Origin: Clostridia bacterium
GTDB taxonomy: Bacteria; Bacillota; Clostridia; Christensenellales; UBA1242
Assembly: GCA_017537515.1 (NCBI GenBank)
Contig: JAFYKO010000008.1
Location: 1-17,366, forward strand
Direction: 5' to 3'
Length of the DNA: 17,366 nucleotides
This document shows, piece after piece, positions 1 through 7,055 of this stretch. Numbering within the stretch: the first letter of the stretch is position 1; each line of letters starts with the position of its first letter. Below the pieces are notes generated by a model that searched no databases, was not told the origin of the DNA, and saw only the letters and a program-made list of their open reading frames with translations. The position numbers and the translations under genes are program-made.

Positions 1-187
1 CGCAGGGCGAACCCGCCCGCCACCCGGTTAGAACCGGGAGTCATTGGCAGACTTCGTCTGCGAGTGTATTACTTGTATAAATATATTGTAATATGATTCA
101 GCAATTAAGAAGCGTCAGCAATAATGCAAGGTGGCTCAGCCACCCGTCAGCTCACTGGCTTGGTGGCACTGCCACCCCGCCCGCCAC
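1..187. repeat. Hairpin-rich intergenic block bounded by 12-bp direct repeats
   Basis: The sequence CCCGCCCGCCAC occurs at 12-23 and again at 176-187. Between the copies are four short perfect hairpins with 2-3 nt loops: CCCGGTT/AACCGGG (23-29/32-38), GCAGAC/GTCTGC (47-52/56-61), GGTGGC/GCCACC (130-135/139-144) and the same GGTGGC/GCCACC again (162-167/171-176). No ORF with a ribosome binding site is seen. It is much richer in GC than its surroundings. A small non-coding repeat element is the best reading; its left edge may lie outside the window. Confidence 0.6.
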
Positions 188-218
188 GTTTTTGTTTTTC
201 TCATTTCGTCATAACTAT

Positions 219-247
219 TTGCGTTTTGGGGAATTGTGTGGTATAAT
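219..247 (+). promoter_or_regulatory. Sigma-A-type promoter of the P-type ATPase gene
   Basis: A -35 box TTGCGT (219-224) is followed after 17 bp by a perfect -10 box TATAAT (242-247). Transcription would start near 254, giving a leader of about 25 nt that contains the AAGGAGG ribosome binding site (268-274) of the gene starting at 279. Confidence 0.8.
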
Positions 248-278
248 ATAATTTGTATTTTTTATAAAAGGAGGATGA

Positions 279-2672
279 ATGAAACAAAAAAAACTCCATC
301 AAGAAAAATCTCAAAACATTGTCAGATACAATCCGGATATAAAAACTGGCTTGACTGACGAGATAGTTTTACAGCGAAAAAAAGACAAACTAACAAACAA
401 GACTCGAAAGAAAAATTCAAAAAGTTATTTTCGAATTATATGTGAAAACACTTTCACTTATTTCAACTTGATTTGGGCGATTATCATTGCGGCGTATATT
501 TATGTAAACAGCTACAACAACCTACTTTTTGTGGTGGTTATATTCCTCAATACATTTATTGCTATAATTCAAGAATGTCGTGCAAAAAGGACGGTTGACA
601 AACTATCCTTGATAACAGCCCCCAAGGTCGATGTTGTTAGAAATGGGCAAACCATAAAACTCAACAGTCAAAACTTGGTTTTGGATGATATTGTTATCTT
701 AACTGTTGGAAACCAAATACCAGCCGACTCAATTCTTGTGGGCGGTGAAGTTGAGGTTAATGAAAGTCTTTTGACGGGCGAATCTAATCCAATTAAGAAG
801 TTGGATGGCGACGAGCTTCTTGCGGGAAGCTTTATTGTTAGCGGTACTTGTTATGCAAGAGTTAACAAAACCGGCGATGAGAGTTATATTCAATCTATTG
901 CAAGTGAAGCGAAGAAGTTCAAAAGCCCAAACAGCAATCTTTTCCGAGATTTGAACAACATTATTAAATACATCGGGATAGGCATTATCCCAGTTGCGAT
1001 AATTCTTTACATCAACAACTTTGCGACCTCGGGAGATTTTGCAACCGCTATTGTTAAGACTTGCGGTGCCTTGACAGGAATGATTCCAGCAGGAATGTTC
1101 CTTCTTGTAACAGTTGCCCTTGCGGTTGGGGTTGTGAAATTATCCCAGAAAAAGACGCTTATTCAAGACCTTTACAGCATTGAAATGCTTGCACGTACAA
1201 ATATGCTTTGCCTTGACAAAACCGGAACAATAACTGACGGAACTATGACGGTTACGGATATTGAGCATTTGGAAGAAATTCCAGAATTCAAAAAAATATT
1301 CCAAAGTTATCTTCACGAACAAAGTGCAACAAACGCAACTCAGCAAGCACTTATAAATTACTTCGGAAACACTCTTGAATACCCAAGCACAGCGAAAATT
1401 GACTTCTCGAGCGATAGGAAATATAGTGCAACAAGTTTTGAGGGGTTTGGGACTTTTCTTTTAGGGGCCCCAGAGTTTGTTTGCAAAAACTTAAGTGAAG
1501 ACATAAAAGAAAAGATTATTCATTTAAACAACGACAGTAAGAGGGTTTTGCTTCTTGCGAGAACCGAACAAGCTATTGGCGTTGACGACGACAATCTTAA
1601 CCAAACCACAAAGCCAATTAGTATTATTTCGATTGAGGACCATATTCGTGATGACGCTATCGAAACCATAAATTGGTTTAAAGAAAATGGCGTGCAAGTG
1701 AAAATTATTTCAGGCGATAACCCTAACACAGTCAGTGCAATTGCAAAGCGTGTTGGAGTTGAAGACAGCGACAAATGTATTTCGCTTGAAGGTATGAGCC
1801 TGCAAGACGTATCCAAGATTGCTGACCAGTTTACAATCTTTGGACGTGTTTCGCCAGAACAGAAACACAGGCTTGTCAAAACCCTTAAAAACAAAGGATA
1901 TGTCGTTGCTATGACGGGTGATGGCGTGAACGATACACTCGCACTCAAAGAATCCGACTGTTCAATCGCAATGGCGGATGGTAGCGACGTCGCTAGAAGT
2001 ATATCCAATGTAGTGCTTATGGATTCGAAATTTTCTTCGCTTCCAAAGGTTGTAAACGAAGGCCGACAGGTAATTAACAATATACAAAAATCCTCTACAT
2101 TGTTTTTAATGAAAACGTTGTTTACAATCCTATTCTCACTTTTTGTAATAGTGTTGCATACAACATATCCGTTCGAATCTGTTAACTTACTTCTTATGGA
2201 AATATTTGTAATAGGCTTGCCATCGTTTATACTTGCACTCGAACCGAACAGCAAAAAGATTGAAGGTGAGTTTATAACCACAGTTCTGAAAAATGCAATA
2301 CCTAGCGGGCTTTTGATACTATTCAACGTTGGCTTAGTTATGGTTTTGGAAAAAGTAGGATTGATAGACAGCCTTGAAATGGAAACCCTTTCAATACTTG
2401 TTCTTACAGTTACGGGATTCTTAAACCTCGTGAGACTTTGCTTCCCATTCACACTTTTGAGGGTGCTTACAGTTATATTCTCAGCGGTTTGCATTGTCCT
2501 CGCACTTCTTGTAATGCCAGAGTTTTTCGGAATGTTTATGTTTAATGGAACAGTATTTTTAGTTCTTGGAATAGTTGTTGCATATTCGATACCAATTTTG
2601 CTGTTATATCCATTTTTCCAGAAGTTGATAATGAAACTCTTTACGAAAAAAGAGAAAAACGAACAAAATTAA
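279..2672 (+). CDS. P-type cation-transporting ATPase, Exp7/CtpE-like
   Basis: A 797-residue ATP-driven cation pump of the plasma membrane. Visible P-type hallmarks are TGES in the actuator domain (166-169), the phosphorylation motif DKTGT with Asp313, an N-domain GAPE motif near 396-399, ISGD (477-480) and the hinge TGDGVND (546-552). About ten membrane segments are arranged as two before the actuator domain, two before the phosphorylation site and about six after 605. Length and layout fit the subfamily of pneumococcal Exp7 and mycobacterial CtpE. CtpE has been linked to calcium uptake, so calcium is the leading but unproven substrate. The M4 ion-binding motif reads PAGM (270-273) instead of the PEGL of classical calcium pumps. 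The start follows AAGGAGG by 4 nt, and a strong promoter precedes it. A 49-aa gene follows after 17 nt. Confidence 0.96.
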   Translation: MKQKKLHQEKSQNIVRYNPDIKTGLTDEIVLQRKKDKLTNKTRKKNSKSYFRIICENTFTYFNLIWAIIIAAYIYVNSYNNLLFVVVIFLNTFIAIIQECRAKRTVDKLSLITAPKVDVVRNGQTIKLNSQNLVLDDIVILTVGNQIPADSILVGGEVEVNESLLTGESNPIKKLDGDELLAGSFIVSGTCYARVNKTGDESYIQSIASEAKKFKSPNSNLFRDLNNIIKYIGIGIIPVAIILYINNFATSGDFATAIVKTCGALTGMIPAGMFLLVTVALAVGVVKLSQKKTLIQDLYSIEMLARTNMLCLDKTGTITDGTMTVTDIEHLEEIPEFKKIFQSYLHEQSATNATQQALINYFGNTLEYPSTAKIDFSSDRKYSATSFEGFGTFLLGAPEFVCKNLSEDIKEKIIHLNNDSKRVLLLARTEQAIGVDDDNLNQTTKPISIISIEDHIRDDAIETINWFKENGVQVKIISGDNPNTVSAIAKRVGVEDSDKCISLEGMSLQDVSKIADQFTIFGRVSPEQKHRLVKTLKNKGYVVAMTGDGVNDTLALKESDCSIAMADGSDVARSISNVVLMDSKFSSLPKVVNEGRQVINNIQKSSTLFLMKTLFTILFSLFVIVLHTTYPFESVNLLLMEIFVIGLPSFILALEPNSKKIEGEFITTVLKNAIPSGLLILFNVGLVMVLEKVGLIDSLEMETLSILVLTVTGFLNLVRLCFPFTLLRVLTVIFSAVCIVLALLVMPEFFGMFMFNGTVFLVLGIVVAYSIPILLLYPFFQKLIMKLFTKKEKNEQN

Positions 2673-2689
2673 AAAAAAGGAGAAAATTT

Positions 2690-2839
2690 ATGTCAGCTTA
2701 TAATGATAATAATGATTCCTATGACCAAGAAATTGAAGATTTAATCTATAGCGATGATAAAACACGCCAAGAAGATATTAAACGCTTAAAAAAGAGAAAT
2801 GAACTCCTTTCATCCCTAAACGAAGGAATGGAGAGATAG
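2690..2839 (+). CDS. Small acidic/charged protein, 49 aa
   Basis: An ATG at 2690 is preceded by AAGGAGA (2678-2684) and the frame is open to TAG at 2837-2839. The 49-residue product is highly charged: the N-terminal half is rich in Asn, Asp, Glu and Tyr and the C-terminal half is a predicted Lys/Arg/Glu helix beginning near residue 24. It has no membrane segment or signal peptide. It lies 17 nt after the ATPase stop and just before a terminator, so it belongs to the ATPase operon and might be an accessory or regulatory peptide of the pump. I do not recognise the family. Confidence 0.65.
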   Translation: MSAYNDNNDSYDQEIEDLIYSDDKTRQEDIKRLKKRNELLSSLNEGMER

Positions 2840-2840
2840 A

Positions 2841-2888
2841 AAAACCACTGAAAACGGGCACATATCCCGCAACTCAGTGGTTTTTTTT
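2841..2888 (+). terminator. Rho-independent terminator of the ATPase operon
   Basis: AAAACCACTGA (2841-2851) pairs with TCAGTGGTTTT (2874-2884), with a nested CGGG/CCCG pairing in the loop, and a run of eight T follows from 2881. It starts directly after the stop of the 49-aa gene. Confidence 0.85.
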
Positions 2889-2891
2889 GTG

Positions 2892-2924
2892 ACAAAAAAA
2901 GACCAAAAAACTTGATCTTTTTGT
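2892..2924 (-). terminator. Probable terminator of the YjzC-like gene
   Basis: On the minus strand, after the stop at 2940, an A/T-rich stem forms between 2915-2924 and 2892-2902 and ends in a T-rich run. The stem is weak. The converging terminator at 2841-2884 could also act on this strand. Confidence 0.45.
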
Positions 2925-2939
2925 CTTGTAAGATGAAGA

Positions 2940-3104
2940 TTATTCACCTTTAACATAATAGCTACCTGAATGTTGAGTTGCAGGGAATCTTTTGCCTTGT
3001 TCAAGGTAGAGACTTCCACCGTTGTTGCCTTGTTCGTCATAAGCAACATAAGTTGCAGATTCTGGAACTTCTTCGCCAGGTCTCCATTTTTTGTTTTCAG
3101 ACAT
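2940..3104 (-). CDS. YjzC-like small protein, 54 aa
   Basis: A 54-residue soluble protein. The chosen ATG (3104-3102) is preceded by GGAGG (3116-3112) with normal spacing; a longer frame from 3152 lacks such a site and adds an unrelated N-terminus. The protein has an N-terminal W-R-P-G-E-x-x-P segment, a central Y-V-x-Y-D-E-x-G segment and a C-terminal L-E-x-G-x-x-F-P-A-T segment. These match in order the conserved layout of the Bacillus YjzC family as I remember it (PG..AP, EVG, L..GD.FP.T). The family has no established function. The gene is monocistronic and convergent with the ATPase operon. Confidence 0.75.
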   Translation of the reverse strand: MSENKKWRPGEEVPESATYVAYDEQGNNGGSLYLEQGKRFPATQHSGSYYVKGE

Positions 3105-3297
3105 ATTAGCACCTCCAAGTTTATGATGTGTAAAGCAATTTTTTTTATACACATAATAAAAATAAATTTAAAGAACCTCGTAAATAAATATTGTTTTAAT
3201 GATTTTTTCAATTATTTTTAGTATTTATCACCTATTTGTATATTCGTCCAGCATTTGTGTAAGTCAAAATTGGCGATACGCTAGCGGTATTTCTTGG

Positions 3298-3330
3298 AAC
3301 AAAAAAACCCCTTTCTAAACATAGAAAGAG
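3298..3330 (-). terminator. Terminator of the 192-aa secreted protein gene
   Basis: On the minus strand CTTTCTA and TAGAAAG (3328-3311) form a 7-bp stem with a 4-nt loop, followed by GGGG and a T-run (3307-3301). It lies about 10 nt after the stop at 3341. Confidence 0.75.
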
Positions 3331-3340
3331 AATAAAATGC

Positions 3341-3919
3341 TTAACTGTTACCAATCTCGACCTTAAATTCTAGGGTTATTGCATCTTCAGAAACAGCCCC
3401 ATTGCCGATATAACTGATGGTTGCTTTTGCAGAAATCTCAGGGTCTTCAAGGGAGGCGGTTAAATTTCCTGCTTCAAAAGTCAACAAAAATAAATTTTGA
3501 TAAACAAAAGTACAATCTTCAGACCCTGAAGTCCAACCACTACCAGGCATAATATTTACCGGCACCTCAGAAATTTCATCACCTATAATTCCAATAGTCA
3601 TATTAAAATAAATAACAATATCCATTGGACCACCAGTTTCAGGGTCTGAAACAAATTCCAATGTGTCTAATTCACACAAACAGTTGTTATAATCATCTTT
3701 ATCAAACGCAATAACTTTTTTGGTTGTTTTTGTTTCGGGATCCTTACATCCTTCAGCCGAGACATTTAATACGCCATAATAACCTTTAGTTGGTGTCTTG
3801 ATACTTGTCTTTACTGTGATATTCGCATTGCTTGTTGCCGCCCATACTCCGAAGCCAATAACGGCAATGCCTAATGTGCCAACCAAAGCAGTTGTAAGAA
3901 TTGATTTTAGTTTTTTCAT
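3341..3919 (-). CDS. Secreted or membrane-anchored protein of unknown function, 192 aa
   Basis: Residues 1-28 form a signal sequence or anchor: a basic start (MKKLK) and a hydrophobic stretch from 8 to 27 ending in V-W-A-A-T-S, with A-x-A-like cleavage options near 28-33. The remaining 165 residues are mostly alternating hydrophobic and polar, suggesting a beta-sandwich, with four cysteines (58, about 80, 82 and 135) that could form disulfides outside the cell. It is acidic, with no catalytic motif and no LPXTG or C-terminal anchor. The N-terminus recalls SipW-dependent and similar Firmicutes secreted proteins, but I cannot assign a family. It has its own promoter and terminator and is therefore a single-gene unit. 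The start is preceded by AAAGGAAA at proper spacing. Confidence 0.75.
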   Translation of the reverse strand: MKKLKSILTTALVGTLGIAVIGFGVWAATSNANITVKTSIKTPTKGYYGVLNVSAEGCKDPETKTTKKVIAFDKDDYNNCLCELDTLEFVSDPETGGPMDIVIYFNMTIGIIGDEISEVPVNIMPGSGWTSGSEDCTFVYQNLFLLTFEAGNLTASLEDPEISAKATISYIGNGAVSEDAITLEFKVEIGNS

Positions 3920-3978
3920 ATCAATTTTCCTTTTATTTTTTACATATTTTTTATGATTTCAATAAATCTTATGCGTGT

Positions 3979-4008
3979 ATTATATCATAGTTATTTACAC
4001 TTCGTCAA
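3979..4008 (-). promoter_or_regulatory. Promoter of the secreted protein gene
   Basis: On the minus strand TTGACG (4008-4003), an 18-bp spacer and TATAAT (3984-3979) with an extended TGA before the -10 form a near-consensus sigma-A promoter. The leader is about 50 nt. Confidence 0.85.
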
Positions 4009-4137
4009 CAAAAAACGACAAAATCATTGAAATTTTTTTTAAATTTGTTAGTTCTTCTTCTAAAATTCTAAAAGATTTAAGTGAATTCTTGGTGAAATCA
4101 GTATTAACAAAAGGAATTCTATACAAAATGAGGTTTG

Positions 4138-4178
4138 AATGATTGAATGTTGAATACTAGGTTGTCATTTCAATCATT
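4138..4178. repeat. 10-bp perfect inverted repeat
   Basis: AATGATTGAA (4138-4147) and TTCAATCATT (4169-4178) are exact reverse complements with a 21-nt loop. On the plus strand the right arm is followed within 5 nt by a six-T run, so it could be a terminator for leftward-to-rightward readthrough, but no plus-strand gene ends here. It overlaps the end of the 35-aa ORF at 4174-4281. Confidence 0.45.
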
Positions 4179-4281
4179 TCGGCTTTTTTGCACCGAGAAC
4201 ACTAATTGCATTTCCAACCTTATCGCTTGGAACATCGACAACAAGTTTTTCAAAAAGCTCTCTTATCTCTTTATGCCGCAT
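4174..4281 (-). CDS. Possible small ORF, 35 aa, coupled to the GNAT gene
   Basis: An ATG at 4281-4279 opens a 35-codon frame ending in TGA at 4174. An AGGA 9 nt upstream overlaps the TAG stop of the acetyltransferase gene, an arrangement typical of translational coupling. The product starts with a charged amphipathic helix (M-R-H-K-E-I-R-E-L-F-E-K) and ends in a basic tail (A-K-K-P-K). No family is recognised. It may be a real small protein or the chance remnant of a degraded gene. Confidence 0.35.
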   Translation of the reverse strand: MRHKEIRELFEKLVVDVPSDKVGNAISVLGAKKPK

Positions 4282-4292
4282 TATTATACTTC

Positions 4293-4754
4293 CTAATCCA
4301 GCCTCTTGCCGTAGTAGTAGCCCTTGACGCAGTCGGTTGGGTTTTGGGGGAGATAGTTTTCGTCATACATCAATGCTTGACACATCGTGTATTTCAATTT
4401 TAGGGCAAGGCGGTTCATTTCAACGGTTTCTTCATCGCTCCAAGAGGTTATTTGAAACAAGCCTTTTTGTTTTGCAAAATCCTCCGCCATTTGAATCAAT
4501 GTGGTTGCAATCCCTTGATTTTGATACTCCTTTGAAACCTCAATATATGTGATAAACAAATCACAATAATCATCAAGAGGTTTTATTAATTTACGTGGTT
4601 CGGCGGTGATTATTCCAATCAAACGCTTATCGTCAAAGGCACCAAGATTGAGATTGTTTTTATCAAATTTAAGTATGTTATACGTAATAACTTTTTGCCC
4701 AAACACCTCTACAACATTATTAAAATCTTTTGGTGTAAGTTTTCTTATCTTCAT
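4293..4754 (-). CDS. GNAT family N-acetyltransferase, 153 aa
   Basis: A cytosolic acetyl-CoA-dependent acyltransferase of unknown substrate. The first strand (K-I-R-K-L-T at 2-7) is typical of GNAT proteins. Motif A follows as a beta-4 strand ending in Y-I-E-V (70-73), then Q-N-Q-G-I-A-T (78-84), which is the Q/R-x-x-G-x-G/A pyrophosphate-binding loop, and a helix to about 96. The length is normal for the superfamily. The C-terminal part (A-L-K-L-K-Y near 112-117) has the usual position of the acyl-acceptor wall. The ribosome binding site is weak (AGGT 7 nt upstream). The gene is 158 nt downstream of the kinase-like gene on the same strand and may be cotranscribed. Confidence 0.85.
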   Translation of the reverse strand: MKIRKLTPKDFNNVVEVFGQKVITYNILKFDKNNLNLGAFDDKRLIGIITAEPRKLIKPLDDYCDLFITYIEVSKEYQNQGIATTLIQMAEDFAKQKGLFQITSWSDEETVEMNRLALKLKYTMCQALMYDENYLPQNPTDCVKGYYYGKRLD

Positions 4755-4912
4755 TTTTCTACCTACTTTAAATCGTTTAAAATCCTAGAAGCAATTTGTT
4801 CTTTTGTCATTTCTTTTGTTACTCTTTTTTCTTGTATCATTTGAGGATTCTTATTGTCTTTTTCTTCTCGCACACATTTCTTCAACTGTAAGAGTTTTTA
4901 TTAAAGTTAAAA

Positions 4913-5569
4913 CTAAATTTCTAGTCCAAATTGTTTTTCAATTTGCTTCAAGGTGTTTTCAACTGTTGAATTTTCATTTCTTTCAATATATAAGAATTGG
5001 CTGTTTTTTATTGCTCGACTCCTTTCTTCGTTTACTATTCTTAAAACTCTATTGCAATTTTCTTTTGCTTTGTCTGGATTTATTGAAGAATTAATAAACC
5101 TATTAAACCCTTCGTGGCTTTTGCGGTTGCAGTAATCCTCAATAATATTGTCATTGTTTTCTCTTATTAAAAACACAATTTGATTTGGGTTTGCAATTTT
5201 TTCGGCTTCCTCGACGGCAAGATGTAAATCGCAAACCACTTTTTGGGACTTTGAAAGTTCTTTTAAATCTCTCAAAATAAAAGCCATTTGCTCCCTAGTG
5301 TTATCTTTGAGCCATTTTACATATTCGTCCACATCCCGCAAAAAGAATTCATCAGCATTATTGAATTGTTTATTCATATTTGGTTGGTCAATCGGGTTGG
5401 ATAGTTTTTGGTGCCTGTCAAATTCTGCGTCCACATCATACCTCAACCATCCATATTTTTCGGCCAGAGCCTTGGATATTGTTGTTTTACCGCCAGTTGC
5501 TGTCCCGGTTATGAAATATACGTTTTTAAAATCTTCTTTATTATAGTTGTCTAAATAAAATTTATCCAT
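4913..5569 (-). CDS. P-loop NTPase, kinase-like, 218 aa
   Basis: Residues 17-21 form a hydrophobic strand leading into a Walker A motif, G-T-A-T-G-G-K-T (22-29), followed by a helix, as in small-molecule kinases of the AAA_33/shikimate or nucleotide kinase type. A hydrophobic strand V-V-C-D-L-H (112-117) could supply the Walker B aspartate. The C-terminal half has several Arg/Lys-rich helices that could form a lid. There is no signal peptide or membrane segment. The substrate cannot be told from the sequence. It lies between an HD phosphohydrolase gene (93 nt upstream) and a GNAT gene, a mixture common in small-molecule modification clusters. AAGGATT precedes the ATG. Confidence 0.75.
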   Translation of the reverse strand: MDKFYLDNYNKEDFKNVYFITGTATGGKTTISKALAEKYGWLRYDVDAEFDRHQKLSNPIDQPNMNKQFNNADEFFLRDVDEYVKWLKDNTREQMAFILRDLKELSKSQKVVCDLHLAVEEAEKIANPNQIVFLIRENNDNIIEDYCNRKSHEGFNRFINSSINPDKAKENCNRVLRIVNEERSRAIKNSQFLYIERNENSTVENTLKQIEKQFGLEI

Positions 5570-5662
5570 ATTAATCCTTGTTTGATAGTGAAATTAAAAT
5601 ATATGCCGAGCGGTGTTTTTTATTTGTTTTAATTTATTTTTTATTTAAGTGTAAAAAAATGC

Positions 5663-6304
5663 TTATTTTGTTTGCTCGGAAAGATTGTTTTTCATAGCAT
5701 AGTTTGAAACTGCAAGAAAGTTTTGGTCGTAATTATATCTACGCTGACTAAACAAAAGCCACATTTCTGACCAAGATTTGCCTGTTTGCATAAGTTTTTG
5801 CACGTTTTCATCTTGGAGAGCAAGATTGTTTATTTGTGTTTTAAGATTTACGCAGTTTTCTTCATCATAAAGTTTGCACTGTAAATCACATTCAAGTTTA
5901 TCGCATTGGAAAGCAAACTTTGCTTCAGGCGTTTTGTATGCATCAAATTCAAAAATCAAATCTTTGATTTTTTGTCCACTGCAAAGTGGTTTTAATATTT
6001 TTTCAACTGCTAAATGTCCTGCATTTTGCTTAGTATCTGCATTTTTATCAAATTGTGTTACATCACCAATAATAATTTCCTCAAGTTCGTGAAGTGCAAG
6101 CATTGCAAGGGTTTTTTTGATGTCAATATCATAATGATATTCGCTCCACATACAAATAGCCAGCATTTGCACGCCATAAATGTGTTCAGCAATACTTTCA
6201 ACTCTTTCACGATCAACGCCCCATGCCTTCCAGCCACTTCTTACAACATTTTTAAGTTTTGTGCAAAGTACATAAAATTCAAGTACATTTTTTTCTTTTT
6301 CCAC
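5663..6304 (-). CDS. HD-domain phosphohydrolase, YfbR/HD_3-like, 213 aa
   Basis: A metal-dependent phosphohydrolase related to 5'-deoxynucleotidases of the YfbR/HD_3 group. Landmarks are W-x-x-W-G-V (25-30), A-E-H with His41, the core motif H-E-L-E-E-I-I-I-G-D (72-81) and C-D-K-L-E-x-D-L-Q (134-142) with Asp135. In the reference family the core is His-Asp; here the second residue is Glu73. Such a Glu can still bind metal, so activity is possible. The start is a GTG (6304-6302) preceded by AAGGAG at ideal spacing. A near-consensus promoter lies 28-57 nt upstream, inside the 3' end of the neighbouring GNAT gene. It probably acts on dNMP-like compounds, but this is inference. Confidence 0.85.
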   Translation of the reverse strand: MEKEKNVLEFYVLCTKLKNVVRSGWKAWGVDRERVESIAEHIYGVQMLAICMWSEYHYDIDIKKTLAMLALHELEEIIIGDVTQFDKNADTKQNAGHLAVEKILKPLCSGQKIKDLIFEFDAYKTPEAKFAFQCDKLECDLQCKLYDEENCVNLKTQINNLALQDENVQKLMQTGKSWSEMWLLFSQRRYNYDQNFLAVSNYAMKNNLSEQTK

Positions 6305-6331
6305 AATGACTCCTTAAAGTTTATATTCCTA

Positions 6332-6361
6332 ATTATAGCATTAACTTCAGTAAAATGTCAA
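6332..6361 (-). promoter_or_regulatory. Promoter of the HD-domain gene
   Basis: On the minus strand TTGACA (6361-6356), an 18-bp spacer ending in TGC and TATAAT (6337-6332) form a consensus extended -10 promoter. The -35 box lies inside the last codons of the GNAT gene that ends at 6347, so the HD gene has its own transcription start. Confidence 0.88.
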
Positions 6362-6790
6362 TTTAAAATAACCAAAGTCTTCTCTGTACCCAAGTTTTTT
6401 ATAAAAGTTTTGGGCCATAGTGTTTTGAAAATCGCAACCCAAAAACACTCCCACCGCATTGTTTTCCTTGGCAAAATCCTCTAGGAAGGCCATTATACGT
6501 TTTCCCACACCTTTTCTGCGATATTGTGGAAGGACCCTCATATTCCAAATTGTTAGGACAGGCCTTTGATTCTCAATAATCTCATAATTCAAAACGCCTT
6601 CGCAAAAACCGATAAGCTTTTCGCTTTCTACCGCAGACACAAAAACATAATCTTTGTTTTTTTGAAGTTGTTTGAATTTTTTTATCATACCTTTTACATC
6701 TGTGTGAGCATCTGTTTCGCCATTATAATTTTGCCTATAAAGATGAGGCAACTGCTCTAAGTCAGATATTTTTGTTTTTCTTATTTCCAT
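6347..6790 (-). CDS. GNAT family N-acetyltransferase, 147 aa
   Basis: A cytosolic acetyl-CoA-dependent acetyltransferase. It has M-E-I-R-K at the N-terminus, a beta-4 strand I-W-N-M-R-V (81-86), the acetyl-CoA loop R-R-K-G-V-G (91-96) followed by a helix, and the C-terminal signature N-F-Y-K-K-L-G-Y (128-135), where the Tyr is the usual general acid. The length and motif order are canonical for the superfamily. The substrate is unknown. The ATG at 6790 has no Shine-Dalgarno sequence; a promoter lies so close upstream that the mRNA should begin at the ATG. No later Met fits the domain. Confidence 0.92.
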   Translation of the reverse strand: MEIRKTKISDLEQLPHLYRQNYNGETDAHTDVKGMIKKFKQLQKNKDYVFVSAVESEKLIGFCEGVLNYEIIENQRPVLTIWNMRVLPQYRRKGVGKRIMAFLEDFAKENNAVGVFLGCDFQNTMAQNFYKKLGYREDFGYFKLTFY

Positions 6791-6796
6791 AAGTAT

Positions 6797-6825
6797 ATTA
6801 TACCACTATTTATAACCCCATGCAA
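6797..6825 (-). promoter_or_regulatory. Promoter implying a leaderless GNAT mRNA
   Basis: On the minus strand TTGCAT (6825-6820), a 17-bp spacer and TATAAT (6802-6797) are followed by only six bases before the ATG at 6790. Transcription would start at or within a base or two of the start codon. Confidence 0.75.
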
Positions 6826-6924
6826 GCGAATTTGTAGTAAAAACAATAGACTTTTTAAGCAAATATCACTAAAGCCAAAGCCGAATCGAACTCCTAACTT
6901 ATAAACTGTAATATAGGAGATGTT

Positions 6925-6988
6925 GCCGAGCGAAGCGAACGCCAACGCCAATAGCGTTATGCCGAGCAAACGCAAGTTTGCGAACGCC
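6925..6988 (+). repeat. Dispersed palindromic repeat, copies A and B
   Basis: Copy A (6925-6943) and copy B (6961-6988) both start GCCGAGC and end GAACGCC. Copy B contains the inner palindrome CGCAA-GT-TTGCG. Copy A is preceded by GGAGATGTT, and copy B is followed by CAGCTCCAAAA. The frame can be read as codons (P-S-x-x-x-x-A-N-A), but no ORF here looks like a real protein. Related copies are at 7037-7055 and 17135-17162. Confidence 0.75.
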
Positions 6989-7036
6989 CAGCTCCAAAAT
7001 CGGAAAACGGCTGAAAAGTATACTCAAGGAGATGAT

Positions 7037-7055
7037 GCCGAGCGAAGCGAACGCC
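7037..7055 (+). repeat. Dispersed palindromic repeat, copy C
   Basis: This is a 19-nt exact repeat of copy A (6925-6943), preceded by AAGGAGATGAT and followed by CAGCTCCAAAA like copy B. It abuts the hairpin structure that begins at 7056. Confidence 0.75.

Noticed and set aside
1520..2494. 324-codon open frame on the minus strand
   Set aside because: It lies entirely antisense to the P-type ATPase, has no ribosome binding site, and its product is a Ser/Thr/Ile-rich string typical of an antisense shadow.
2816..3211. 131-codon minus-strand frame
   Set aside because: It overlaps the terminators and the YjzC-like gene in another frame and has no start signal.
4767..4886. Open frame of about 39 codons with a TTG start between the kinase and GNAT genes
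   Set aside because: No ribosome binding site or recognisable protein; it may be a gene remnant or chance.
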